From: Polyangiaceae bacterium
Lineage (GTDB): Bacteria > Myxococcota_A > Polyangia > Polyangiales > Polyangiaceae
Assembly (NCBI GenBank): GCA_016712345.1
Contig: JADJRH010000001.1
Span: forward strand, 1-64,000
Direction: 5' to 3'
DNA: 64,000 nucleotides
Both the position numbers and the translations under genes were made by a program. Position 1 is the stretch's first letter. Every line of letters begins with the position of its first letter. Under the pieces are notes generated by a model. It was given only the letters and a program-made list of their open reading frames with translations. It was not told the origin of the DNA and did not search any database. Of the stretch, positions 29,303 to 38,138 are shown one piece after another.

Positions 29303-30648
29303 CTACAAAATAGCGCCTTTCTAAATGGTATACCCCAGTGACATTTGGTGCAGACCCAGCAACTCAATTGCACACAAATGTACGCTTGACTTGACTATCA
29401 AGTCCGTTTGTACAGTCCGTTTTGGGGATTGAAAAAAGCGAGCGCAGGCGGGGCGAAAATGGAAGGTCAGGTTTGTGATGGTTTCAGGTCCATCTTTGGT
29501 GCGCGGCTCGACCGATCGCGTTTGAGCGCGGCTTTGATGTCTTCGCGGGCTCGTCGAATGCGATCGTAAGTCGAGGCCGGACTGATATTTTCACTCTCGG
29601 CAATGTCTTCGATCGGGACGGCCAAAATGGTGAATGCATAAAAAGCGCGCCAATATCTCGGCTTCGTGGCCTGACTCAACCAGTCGAGTCGATCGGTCAA
29701 CTTCTGTTCTTCTTCTTTTTCGATCATCAAGTCAAGTGGAGTTGTACTCGTCGCAGTCGAATCGGGAGATTCCTGACAATCGAGCAAATCCCACAATTCA
29801 CTGAGTGTTTCTTGCTCGCCAAGGGCTTTGAGCACCGACCGGTTTCGCGCGACTCGACGGGCCACGACCGCTACAAATCCGTACGCGGTTGAGTTGATGG
29901 GAGGTTGACTGCTGTGTCCGCGACTTCTCGCGACGCGAATTAACTCCGCCAAGATCTCTTGAATCAGGTCTGGAATGTGACGGGCCGTTACACGGTGTCG
30001 GCGCAAGATCCTTTCGATCAGTGGGCGAAGTGAATTCAGGTCGCGGGCTTGTGGTTCGGGTAAGTAGAGCGATGGGTGGTGACAACCGCGGCGACCCGGC
30101 GCGCTCTTCACCCACTTGTCTGGTGCGTTTGGGGGCCACTTGATTTCATCGGTATTTTCAGGCTCAACAGCATTCGCAGCTCCGAAAATTCGAGCTGCGG
30201 ACAAATCACGACTATTCTTTTCCATGGGCGTGCTCTCCGTTTGCGCGGGGCGCAGGTCAAGGGGCCGTTCGGTGTTCCACCACCGGGCGGCTCCGTTTTA
30301 TTTTGTACAAATGGATTGACACAACACCGCGGTTGTGTACACCGCCTTTCTGACCTGACAGTGGAGTGCAAGGTCGAAAGTCAGTATCCATCAAGGCCAT
30401 TCGGGGTGGTGCGCAAAATGGACGCGATTCGAAAAATTAGACTGCAAGCCGACTCAACTGTGCGGAATGGAACGTAACTTTTTTTCACAGTTGACTACAG
30501 ATTCAGATTCGGAATACGATGCTCCAAAACATGGGTCGGAGCAATCCCCAGAGGTCCAACCAGGTATTGCTGCTGTCGGGCAGGCTTGCTGCGCAGGGCG
30601 TCCTTCGTCCGCCCTGCTTGCGCCGCCTGCCCGCAGCAGAATACCACG
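29297..30648. other. Sigma-factor cassette, copy 4
   Basis: Adjacent to copy 3, with a different attC (attC_25), so it is not a simple tandem duplication of the whole unit. Confidence 0.86.
29467..30225 (-). CDS. ECF-like sigma factor, copy 4
   Basis: 252 residues. Carries LSELWDLLDCQESPDSTATS between the regions and ALKRDRSSRAPK near the end. The frame upstream of MEKNSRD closes sooner than in the other copies, which fixes this start for the family. Confidence 0.86.
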   Translation of the reverse strand: MEKNSRDLSAARIFGAANAVEPENTDEIKWPPNAPDKWVKSAPGRRGCHHPSLYLPEPQARDLNSLRPLIERILRRHRVTARHIPDLIQEILAELIRVARSRGHSSQPPINSTAYGFVAVVARRVARNRSVLKALGEQETLSELWDLLDCQESPDSTATSTTPLDLMIEKEEEQKLTDRLDWLSQATKPRYWRAFYAFTILAVPIEDIAESENISPASTYDRIRRAREDIKAALKRDRSSRAPKMDLKPSQT

Positions 30649-30654
30649 TTGGGC
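30554..30654 (+). other. attC_25 recombination site
   Basis: GTCCAAC (30554-30560) and GTTGGGC (30648-30654), 101 bp. The core (CAGGCTTGCTGCGCAGGGCG) is unlike the other sigma attCs. Confidence 0.86.
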
Positions 30655-31769
30655 ACACAGAATTTCTGGGTAGAGGCGCTCATCTTTTTTCCCAGAAAGG
30701 CAGTGTCAGGCCTTGGCTTGAGGAAGCGTTGTTGAGTCTATTTTGAAGGCACATTTGATCAAGCTTTACCTGCTATCTTACCCTTCAGTTGCGATTCTGA
30801 ATTTGACAATGAGCGTGTCTGCGAGAGAGATGTTTCTACCCTCGGAAATAACATATCGCGTGGGGCGGTAAGGTTGACTGGTTGACTGGTTGACTGGTTG
30901 ACTGGTTGACTGGTTGACTGGTTGACTGGTTGACTGTTGAGTGGAGGGGTCCAATTTCAATGGAGGCGCAGTCCGTCACGGGGTTTGGTCGCTTCGCTCC
31001 AGCAGCGGTATTGTTGAGTCGAAACGGTTGCCCCACGAGTCGCGCTTCGCTTCTTTTCGAAAAGGTAGAATGTACCCACGTGTACACAATAATTCGGACG
31101 GCCTTCACATGGGTACACTTGTCGCGCTTCGCTTGTTTTTGTCGGCATCGGCGTGCGGTCGCCAACACGTCGGCATGGGTAACTTCGGTGCGTGTACACA
31201 TATCGCGCTTCGCTGAGTGTCAGGTGCGGTGATGTTTTTTCCGCAAGCTGTGCGGTTTTTCGAAGCGCTTGATTCGCACCTTCGGATAAACCACCTTGTA
31301 TTTCGGTTCCTCACGGCGAGGCGTCTTTGCTTTCGATACTTCGCGTTCGCCCGTAGGCCGCGGCTCGGCCTTCCGACTTTCTTTTCGACTCGTCGGCGGT
31401 TGCATGTACGCCAGCGTTTTCGTGAGCGTAGCGTTATCCCCCGAGCGCATCACCCTCGCGGCTACAGATTGTACTTGACGGTCATGTTGATACGCGTAGT
31501 CTACGGCGCGTACGCAGCGGTTGGTGGGTTTATGGCGCGAAACTTGACCAGTGTACACATTCGGCGATCCTCACTTGGACGCTCTTGTGTACATTTATCG
31601 GACGCACATTTCCCCTTCAAAACAAGCCGTGCGGTGGTGCAAATTCGAGAGAAATCTACCCAGCGTACGGTGCCCAACCAGGGGTTGGTTCTGACAAACC
31701 CCGACGCTGCGCAGAGCGTCGCTGACGCGCCCCTCTGCTTGCTTTCGGGGCTTGCAGCACAACCCCACG
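30649..31769 (+). other. Non-coding cassette A8
   Basis: Family A. Promoter TTGACG 31475-31480, TAGTCT 31497-31502, facing the EEP nuclease cassette. As in A4 the 5' arm of the GC hairpin is deleted. Confidence 0.75.
30872..30936 (+). repeat. TTGACTGG tandem repeat in A8
   Basis: About eight perfect 8-bp units. Confidence 0.88.
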
Positions 31770-31775
31770 TTCGGT
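31672..31775 (+). other. attC_26 recombination site
   Basis: GCCCAAC (31672-31678) and GTTCGGT (31769-31775), 104 bp, family-A type. Confidence 0.84.
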
Positions 31776-31960
31776 GGGCTGCGCGCCGGGGAAGGTCCAC
31801 CGTTTCGTATGCGCCGCATCCTTGGGCAGGTCCTCCTACGCGGTTGGTGCTTGATGCTAGAAGCTCGATGCGGTAGCGCTCTATCGAAGTCGGCCGCCTT
31901 TTCGACGTCCCGGCCAGCTTCGATCCGACAAGCGGTCGCCTGGAGATGTTTTTACGGAGG

Positions 31961-32989
31961 ATGATTAGCACCGTGCCACCGCCTCGTCAGTTCAGTCTCA
32001 GCGCGAAGTCCCTCGCGGGTCTCGGTCTCCAGCCCAATCCAAAGACCGATCGCAACGATTTCTGGACGTGCTTCTGGAATGTAGAAAACCTCTTCGCGCC
32101 CGAGACTGCCGTGAAGCTCGGCCGAGGCCCCCTCACGAAGGACGAGTGCACGGCAAAGCTGCGTCGTATCGCACAGGTCTTGAACCAGGCTGCTGCGGGT
32201 GAGGCGCCCGATCTGATCGCATTCGCGGAAATCCAGTCGGAGCGGCTGCTTGGCGAACTCGAGAAGCTGCTCTCACAACGCTACCACCAACTCTTCCAGG
32301 ACCCGCGCGAGGTTAGTGCGACCGGACTGGCTATTCTCGCCCGAAAGGACCTCTTCAACCCGCCGGTGATGCTTCGCGGCCACGACAAGGACCTACCGCG
32401 ACCGCGCGCAATGCTCGCCCTTACCAATTTCAGGGACACGCCGTTCCTGGTCGCCGTGAATCACTGGAAGAGCAGGATGGGATCACCGACGACCACCGAA
32501 CAAGACCGCGTTGAGACGGCTTCCTGGCTTGGTGCCCAAATAAAGAAATGGCCCAGCAAAACGCCGGTCATCGTTCTCGGCGACTTCAATGCAGAGCCTT
32601 TCGAGCGCCCTCTATCGTCTACTGAACTCCGTGGCGTCCGCTTCCGGCATCAGGTGCTCGGGCGCCACTGGCGTTCGCGTCTCTACAACACGGCCTGGAG
32701 CTTTCTTTCCCATCGTGAGGGGTGCCCGCCCACATCTTATGCACCGGACCCAAATGCTCCGGCGAATCCGGTGATTTTCGACCAACTTCTGGTGTCAGGT
32801 ACCCTCGTCGACGGGCAAGGAAGCCTGCAGCTCGAAGAACCCACAGTTGGGTTCTTTGCTTGCCGCGACAACGCGACCGAGCACAATGGAGTGCTTCAGC
32901 CGGCGCGGTGGAATGGCGCCGCCCTGACCGGTGCCAGTGATCATTTCCCACTCATCGCTCGATTCAAGGCGAAGGAGCCATCAACATGA
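31961..32989 (+). CDS. Endonuclease/exonuclease/phosphatase (EEP) family protein
   Basis: 342 residues from ATG 31961; an upstream ATG (31946) and a GTG (31973) in the same frame are alternatives. The GGAGG overlaps the 31961 ATG too closely, so the true start may be the GTG. Family motifs are all present in order: TCFWNVENLF, FAEIQ (metal-binding Glu), VAVNHWKSR (catalytic His), VIVLGDFNAEP and ASDHFPLI. EEP enzymes cleave phosphodiesters in DNA, RNA, lipids or phosphate groups; substrate cannot be read from the sequence. No signal peptide, so it is probably cytoplasmic. It overlaps the next gene by 4 bp (ATGA). Confidence 0.85.
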   Translation: MISTVPPPRQFSLSAKSLAGLGLQPNPKTDRNDFWTCFWNVENLFAPETAVKLGRGPLTKDECTAKLRRIAQVLNQAAAGEAPDLIAFAEIQSERLLGELEKLLSQRYHQLFQDPREVSATGLAILARKDLFNPPVMLRGHDKDLPRPRAMLALTNFRDTPFLVAVNHWKSRMGSPTTTEQDRVETASWLGAQIKKWPSKTPVIVLGDFNAEPFERPLSSTELRGVRFRHQVLGRHWRSRLYNTAWSFLSHREGCPPTSYAPDPNAPANPVIFDQLLVSGTLVDGQGSLQLEEPTVGFFACRDNATEHNGVLQPARWNGAALTGASDHFPLIARFKAKEPST

Positions 32990-33402
32990 CCGTTTCGCGA
33001 GATCTCACTCGGTTCAATCAACCCACGAGCCCTGAAGTATTTCCTGAGTACGACAAGGTAGTGCAGGAGCTTGAGACCTTCGCGACCAAGCTCGACTCAG
33101 AGGTCCTCGCAAGCCCGAACCTCGAAGTTCTCATTGAACCTGGATTCAAGGTCAGCGCGGGGCAACAGTTCAAGGTCGTTGTCGTCGTGAAGACCCAGGG
33201 CTTTCGGGACGTCCTCCTGCGTGCCTACGTACCGGACAATGGTTATCCCGTCGTGTTGAGCTTCGTTGGTCAGGAGGCTGAAGCAACGAATGAGCAGATG
33301 CTGTTGCAGCACCTCTACGACATCATCCCCAGTAACGCAGACATCCAATCCCGTCTTCGGGCGCTTCGGGCGCTGGCAGATACGCCGAGAGACGCGGAGT
33401 GA
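32986..33402 (+). CDS. Unknown protein coupled to the EEP nuclease
   Basis: 138 residues. Alternating beta-type segments (QQFKVVVVVKTQGFRDVLLR, GYPVVLSFVGQE) are flanked by helices. No known motif. The ATGA overlap with the nuclease gene indicates translational coupling and probably a shared function such as inhibition or targeting of the nuclease. Confidence 0.65.
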   Translation: MTVSRDLTRFNQPTSPEVFPEYDKVVQELETFATKLDSEVLASPNLEVLIEPGFKVSAGQQFKVVVVVKTQGFRDVLLRAYVPDNGYPVVLSFVGQEAEATNEQMLLQHLYDIIPSNADIQSRLRALRALADTPRDAE

Positions 33403-33470
33403 TGCTGGAGTGAGTGCCAACTGTCGCTGTAGATGTGCCCATTCCTAAATGCGAGGGTCGTGGAGACGCC

Positions 33471-33529
33471 GCCGAACAAGCCAATGCTGCCGACCGCGCT
33501 TCACGCGGCGGCAGATTGGCACGTTAGGT
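33471..33529 (+). other. attC_27 recombination site (59 bp)
   Basis: GCCGAAC (33471-33477) and GTTAGGT (33523-33529), 59 bp. Confidence 0.86.
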
Positions 33530-34681
33530 ACACAGAATTTCGTGGGTAGAGTCGCTTGAATTTTGTCGGAAGAAGGACAGGGGCAGTTGGTGAGTGGAGG
33601 CTCTTTTGCGAGGGATTTTGCATATCCTGATCGTTCTTCACCGGCAGTCGGGTTGAGGGCGGGTAAGTTCAAAAATTAAACGCCCGCGGCGACCGGTCGT
33701 TCATCCGGTGGGGTATCTTCATAATCCATTATCAATTCATGATCTAACCATGTCCGACCGTGGGTAGATTTGGAGTTGACGGATTTGGGTTCGATGCGAC
33801 ATGTCCGTGGGCGGTATGACTCATTTGAAAACCAATTTGCTTTGATGGGCGCTCATTCCGTCCGAAAAGTTTGTGTGTACCCACGCGCGCGCGGTCGGTC
33901 ATGGGTAGGTTTTCATGGGTACATTTGTCGCGCTTCGCTTCTTTTTGCGGCGTTCGCGCAACAACATAACCACGCTGTCATGCGTGGCCGCGGTGCGTGT
34001 ACGCAAGTGTCGCGCTTCGCTTGATATTCGGTGCGGCATTGTTCTTTTTGAATCGGAGCGTTGCTCAAAACGCTTCATTTGCCCCTTCGGATGAGCTTCC
34101 TTGTACTTCGGGTTCGCCCCTGAGAGGCCTCGTGTCCGTCGACACTCCGTGTACACATTCGGAGCGAAGGCCGCGCAGTTGGGAGCGCATGGGTAGATCA
34201 ACGAAACTGCCCGCTTGTAGGCGTTTCCTGTTTCGCGCAGGTTGGTTTTCATCTCGCCAACATTTCGGCACCTTCGTGCGTTTTTCGTGGACAGAGCGGG
34301 CCGTCGCGGTTTGGTCTGCCCGATCTTGGACAACGTTGCTTGAGGTGGGCGTCAATTTTGGTGGCGCTGGTGACATGCTCGAAAGCGTTGACAGCCCGGT
34401 TGAGACGGGTAGTATTCGTTTCGCGCGGAGGTTCTCGGTGGGTCTGGCAGCGCGAAGTCAAAATTGTGTATACACCGAGTCGGCGCTCGTCGGTTTGCCT
34501 CGTGTACACAATTGGGCATCGGCTACTCCCTTCAAAACGCGGCGTGCGGCGTTACAAATTCGAAAACACTCTGTTGGGAGTCAGGTACCTAACTCGGCAA
34601 TGCTGCTGGCAAACCCCAACGCTGCGCAGAGCGTCCTTCGGCCGCTCTGCTTGCTTTTGGGGCTTGCAGCAGATTGCCACG
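33524..34681 (+). other. Non-coding cassette B5
   Basis: Family B. Promoter TTGACA 34388-34393, TAGTAT 34410-34415. The first 250 bp are near-identical to the start of B6. Confidence 0.75.
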
Positions 34682-34687
34682 TTAGGT
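34587..34687 (+). other. attC_28 recombination site
   Basis: ACCTAAC (34587-34593) and GTTAGGT (34681-34687), 101 bp, family-B type. Confidence 0.88.
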
Positions 34688-35860
34688 ACACAGAATTTCG
34701 TGGGTAGAGTCGCTTGAATTTTGTCGGAAGAAGGACATGGGCAGTTGGTGAGTGGAGGCTCTTTTGCGAGGGATTTTGCATATCCTGATCGTTCTTCACC
34801 GGCAGTCGGGTTGAGGGCGGGTAAGTTCAAAAATTAAACGCCCGCGGCGACCGGTCGTTCATCCGGTGGGGTATCTTCATAATCCATTATCAATTCATGA
34901 TCTAACCATGTCCGACCGTGGGTAGATTTGGAGTTGACGGATTTGGGTTCGATGCGACACATCCGTAGCCGGTATGACTCCATTGAAAACCCCCTTTCGT
35001 TAATTGGTGCTTCATTTCCTCGCGAGAGGTTCGTGCGTACCCACGCGTGCGTGGTCGACCATGGGTAGGTTTTCATGGGTACACTTGTCGCGCTTCGCTT
35101 CTTTTTGCGGCGTTCGCGTAACAACGCAAACACGCCGGCATGCGTGGCCGCAGTGCGTGTACGCAATATCGCGCTTCGCTTGATATTTGGTGCGGCGTTG
35201 TTTTTTTGTGGAGCCACAGCGCTGCTCAAAACGCTTCACTTGCGCCTTCGGATGAGCCTACTTGTACTTCGGATTCGGCCCTGAGAGGCCTCGTGTCCGT
35301 CGGCACTTTGTGTACACATTTGAAAGGAAGGCCGCGCAGTTGGGAGAGCATGGGTAGATCGACGAAACGGCCTGATGGTCAGCGTTTCCTATACGCCTTC
35401 GGCGAAATGCCAGATTGTATTTCGCAGAGGCTGCTGCCATCTCGCCAACATTCGGCGCTCTCCGATTTGTCCCAAGGCGTGATCGCGGTTTGGCCTTCGC
35501 GATCGTGTGCCGCGTTGCCGGCGATGAGCGTCGACTTGGCCTGTCTTCGCGACGCGCGGGAAAGCGTTGACAGGCCGGTTGAGACAGGTAGTATTCGTCT
35601 CGCGCGGAGGTTTTCGGTGGGTTTGGCGTCGCGAAATCTGATTTGCGTACACACTCAACCGGCGTTTGTCCGTTTGCCTCGTGTACACAACTGGGAATCG
35701 GCTACTCCCTTCAAAACGCGGCGTGCGTCGTTCCAAATTCGAAAACACTCTAATGGGAGTCAGGTACCTAACTCGGCAATGCTGCTGGCAATCCCCAGCG
35801 CTGCGCAGAGCGTCCTTCGGCCGCTCTGCTTGCTTTTGGGGCTTGCAGCAGATTGCCACG
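34682..35860 (+). other. Non-coding cassette B6
   Basis: Family B mosaic: a B5-like start, a B4-like body to about 35590, then a B2-like end. Promoter TTGACA 35567-35572, TAGTAT 35589-35594, facing the last cassette. Confidence 0.75.
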
Positions 35861-35866
35861 TTAGCC
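35766..35866 (+). other. attC_29 recombination site, last canonical
   Basis: ACCTAAC (35766-35772) and GTTAGCC (35860-35866), 101 bp, family-B type; the right box deviates (C at position 6). Confidence 0.82.
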
Positions 35867-35927
35867 AGACGGACCAGTAGCAGCTCAGATCTCTATTGTA
35901 GTCAGAAATCGAGAAGGAGAGACACCA

Positions 35928-36293
35928 GTGAACCAGGAAAAAGAACGACCGAAGATTCAGGTGAAGGTCTTGGCGGCGCAGACACTTGTCGATGAACTCG
36001 CCGAGCAAGCCGAGGCGAACCCGACAGCCGTACAGATTATTTCCAAGGGCACGGAAAAGGACCCCACCGCGCTTGAGTTCGAGCTCGGCGACGTTGCCAA
36101 CATTATCGCGCTCGTTGAGGGAGCGATTATTGCTGGCGAGTGGGGATATCGACTCTATAAATGGATTTCTGCAAACAAGAATCGGCGCGTTGTAATCCAG
36201 ACGCCAACGCGACGAATACAGCTACACTACTCCGAAGGTATGACCGAAGAGGAAGTTCGCACCGCGCTCCAACAACTGATCAGCACTGTATGA
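35928..36293 (+). CDS. Small effector-associated-like protein
   Basis: 121 residues from GTG 35928, with AAGGAGAG 8 bp upstream. Layout: a polar N-terminus, a hydrophobic helix (NIIALVEGAIIAGEWGYRLY), then a short strand-turn-strand (RRVVIQTPTRRIQLHYSEG) and a final helix. This resembles the small EACC1-type components described next to conflict-system effectors; the match is by layout only. The ATGA overlap with the next gene indicates coupling. Confidence 0.6.
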   Translation: MNQEKERPKIQVKVLAAQTLVDELAEQAEANPTAVQIISKGTEKDPTALEFELGDVANIIALVEGAIIAGEWGYRLYKWISANKNRRVVIQTPTRRIQLHYSEGMTEEEVRTALQQLISTV

Positions 36294-37747
36294 TGCTCGA
36301 CGCAATCCAGTTAGACTACGGTGGATTCAACCCGAGATTTGTTGGAATAACGCTGCGCTTCCACCGTAGTCAGACTTGGCACCTCTGGGGGGAGTTCTGC
36401 GGGGCTGAACGCGATCCAGCACGCGTAGTCCAATTGGGCAACGAATACTTAAAACGCTCAAAGGAGGACTCGTTCGAAGCGTTTTCGCTAGCCACAGTCC
36501 TGCTGCACGAGAAGCGCCACTTTCACGACTTTCTTTTGAGTCCTTATGGCAATTTCCTATTCCGCCTGCGCGTATCCGCGGCAGTACATGGCCTGCAAAT
36601 CCTTGGCGCGTTCGGCGTCGCGTACCCAGCGGGTGGGCTGGTACCCGTCCCGTGGCCCAAGTGGGAGCGGACGCCTCAAGACGAACGCAGTCGCTACTTG
36701 GGCCTCTGGGCCGCACTTATGCCGACCAATACGAGACCGTTACTTGAACTCCCCAAAGAGTGCCAACCGCTCTTGGCCGAAGTGATCCGGGCTTATTCGA
36801 AAATCCAGGAACTTTCCGAAGGAGTCACCATTGGCGACACTGGCATCCGCGTGCAGCCGTTTCACATCTTTGAGGCATCGGCAATCATCGCTCAAACTCA
36901 GCATATCTACAACGTTTTTGGCGCCCCACACGCTGATCATTTCTACTCAGTCATCCTAAATCATCCCGAGCTGAAGAGGTATTCGCTGGCCCTTCGCGTG
37001 CTGGTCGCATTATGGCGACGGTACAATGAGCCCTTGGACCTGCGAACAATGAGCGCCGCAATCTTGTGGTGTCTGTTGGGCGACTACTTGTCCGACGCTT
37101 GGAAGGCGTGTCCTACCAAGCGGTTTGCTGTGCTTGTGAAGTACTTTCACGATACACGAACTCCACGACGCGATGTGCCGATAGAGACCCTCTTTGACGA
37201 TTGGTCCATCCACTGCGGTGTATCGTCAGTTCGATCCACTCTGCTGAACGCTCTTCATTCGCATCAGAAGGTGCTCGCCCAGATGCAAGCGCTCCCTGCC
37301 GACCAACTTGAACTTATTCGACCCTTGTTTAACATCTCGCGTGCTGTCGCCGCGGGCCACGAGCATATGGTCCGGTCTCTGCTTGCCGATGCGGAAAGTT
37401 ACGTAGAGCCATATCGGTATTGCGAGAACTCAGACCGCTGGCTTGCCGCCCCTGTGTTGGTGGAGTTCGGCAGGTTCGCGCTACATCAACAGGAGGCAGT
37501 CTTTCAAAATTGGATCCTCCGAGAGCACCTTAAGAACCCAGACGGGACGGTTAGCGTCAGAAAGGCTGTGGCTCCGGAGCCGACGCAGGGCGTCCGATTC
37601 GTCGATCCGGATTTGTCGACGGATGCTGCGGACATTATGTTGATGACCGACCTGTTCTTTAGCGAGGTTTATCGTGACGAACCCAACTTCGCTTACGCGC
37701 AGGAGGCGCTTCGATCTAGTGGCCTCTTCACCATGGAGATTCTATGA
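36290..37747 (+). CDS. Large protein with HEXXH motif, possible metallopeptidase
   Basis: 485 residues from ATG 36290 (a second in-frame ATG follows at once). Residues 68-80 read LATVLLHEKRHFHD, an HEXXH zinc-site motif in a hydrophobic helix at H73-E74-x2-H77. A third ligand is not certain; Glu/His-rich helices around 190-215 are candidates. The rest is helical with no known domain. Paired with the small effector-associated-like protein, it fits an effector peptidase of a conflict system, but this is inference. It is the last gene of the array and follows the B6 promoter. Confidence 0.6.
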   Translation: MMLDAIQLDYGGFNPRFVGITLRFHRSQTWHLWGEFCGAERDPARVVQLGNEYLKRSKEDSFEAFSLATVLLHEKRHFHDFLLSPYGNFLFRLRVSAAVHGLQILGAFGVAYPAGGLVPVPWPKWERTPQDERSRYLGLWAALMPTNTRPLLELPKECQPLLAEVIRAYSKIQELSEGVTIGDTGIRVQPFHIFEASAIIAQTQHIYNVFGAPHADHFYSVILNHPELKRYSLALRVLVALWRRYNEPLDLRTMSAAILWCLLGDYLSDAWKACPTKRFAVLVKYFHDTRTPRRDVPIETLFDDWSIHCGVSSVRSTLLNALHSHQKVLAQMQALPADQLELIRPLFNISRAVAAGHEHMVRSLLADAESYVEPYRYCENSDRWLAAPVLVEFGRFALHQQEAVFQNWILREHLKNPDGTVSVRKAVAPEPTQGVRFVDPDLSTDAADIMLMTDLFFSEVYRDEPNFAYAQEALRSSGLFTMEIL

Positions 37748-37749
37748 TA

Positions 37750-38138
37750 GAATGCGCTTTTCACAAGGCTGCGCCGTCCTGTCGACGCGGGCTGGCTAAC
37801 AATGAGCATTTCATCGCCGACGACTGCAAAACCTACCCATCTTCACCATCGCTATTCAGGTCGGCGTGAAAGCGTGGTTGAACAAGCCCGGTCGGCGCGC
37901 GGGGCGCCTTGGGTTTTTCGACGTTACCGCTGAGCGGCGGGGGCGTGGCCGGCGAGACTGCGGCCAGTTGGGTGAAGAAAAGAGTCGGTGACGCGGGCAG
38001 ACGAAGGCGCACCCATGGGCACGATTGGGTAGATTTGGAAGTTTGAAAAACGCATCGACTGCCTCTTTTTCAACGCGAGGGTAGACTGCCGCCTTGACCT
38101 GTTCCAGGCGGGTTCACGGAGTGGACTGTACCTCCCTG
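37750..38138. other. Gene-less junction between array and IS91-like element
   Basis: Holds the attC-like site 37794-37883 and then GC-rich sequence without a plausible gene. The left boundary of the IS91-like element should lie here but I cannot place its end. Confidence 0.6.
37794..37883 (+). other. Atypical attC-like site (attC_30)
   Basis: GGCTAAC (37794-37800) and GTTGAAC (37877-37883), 90 bp, with CGCCGAC pairing GTCGGCG inside. Not related to the A/B/C attC types but about 70 bp are shared with 43342-43428. Confidence 0.55.
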
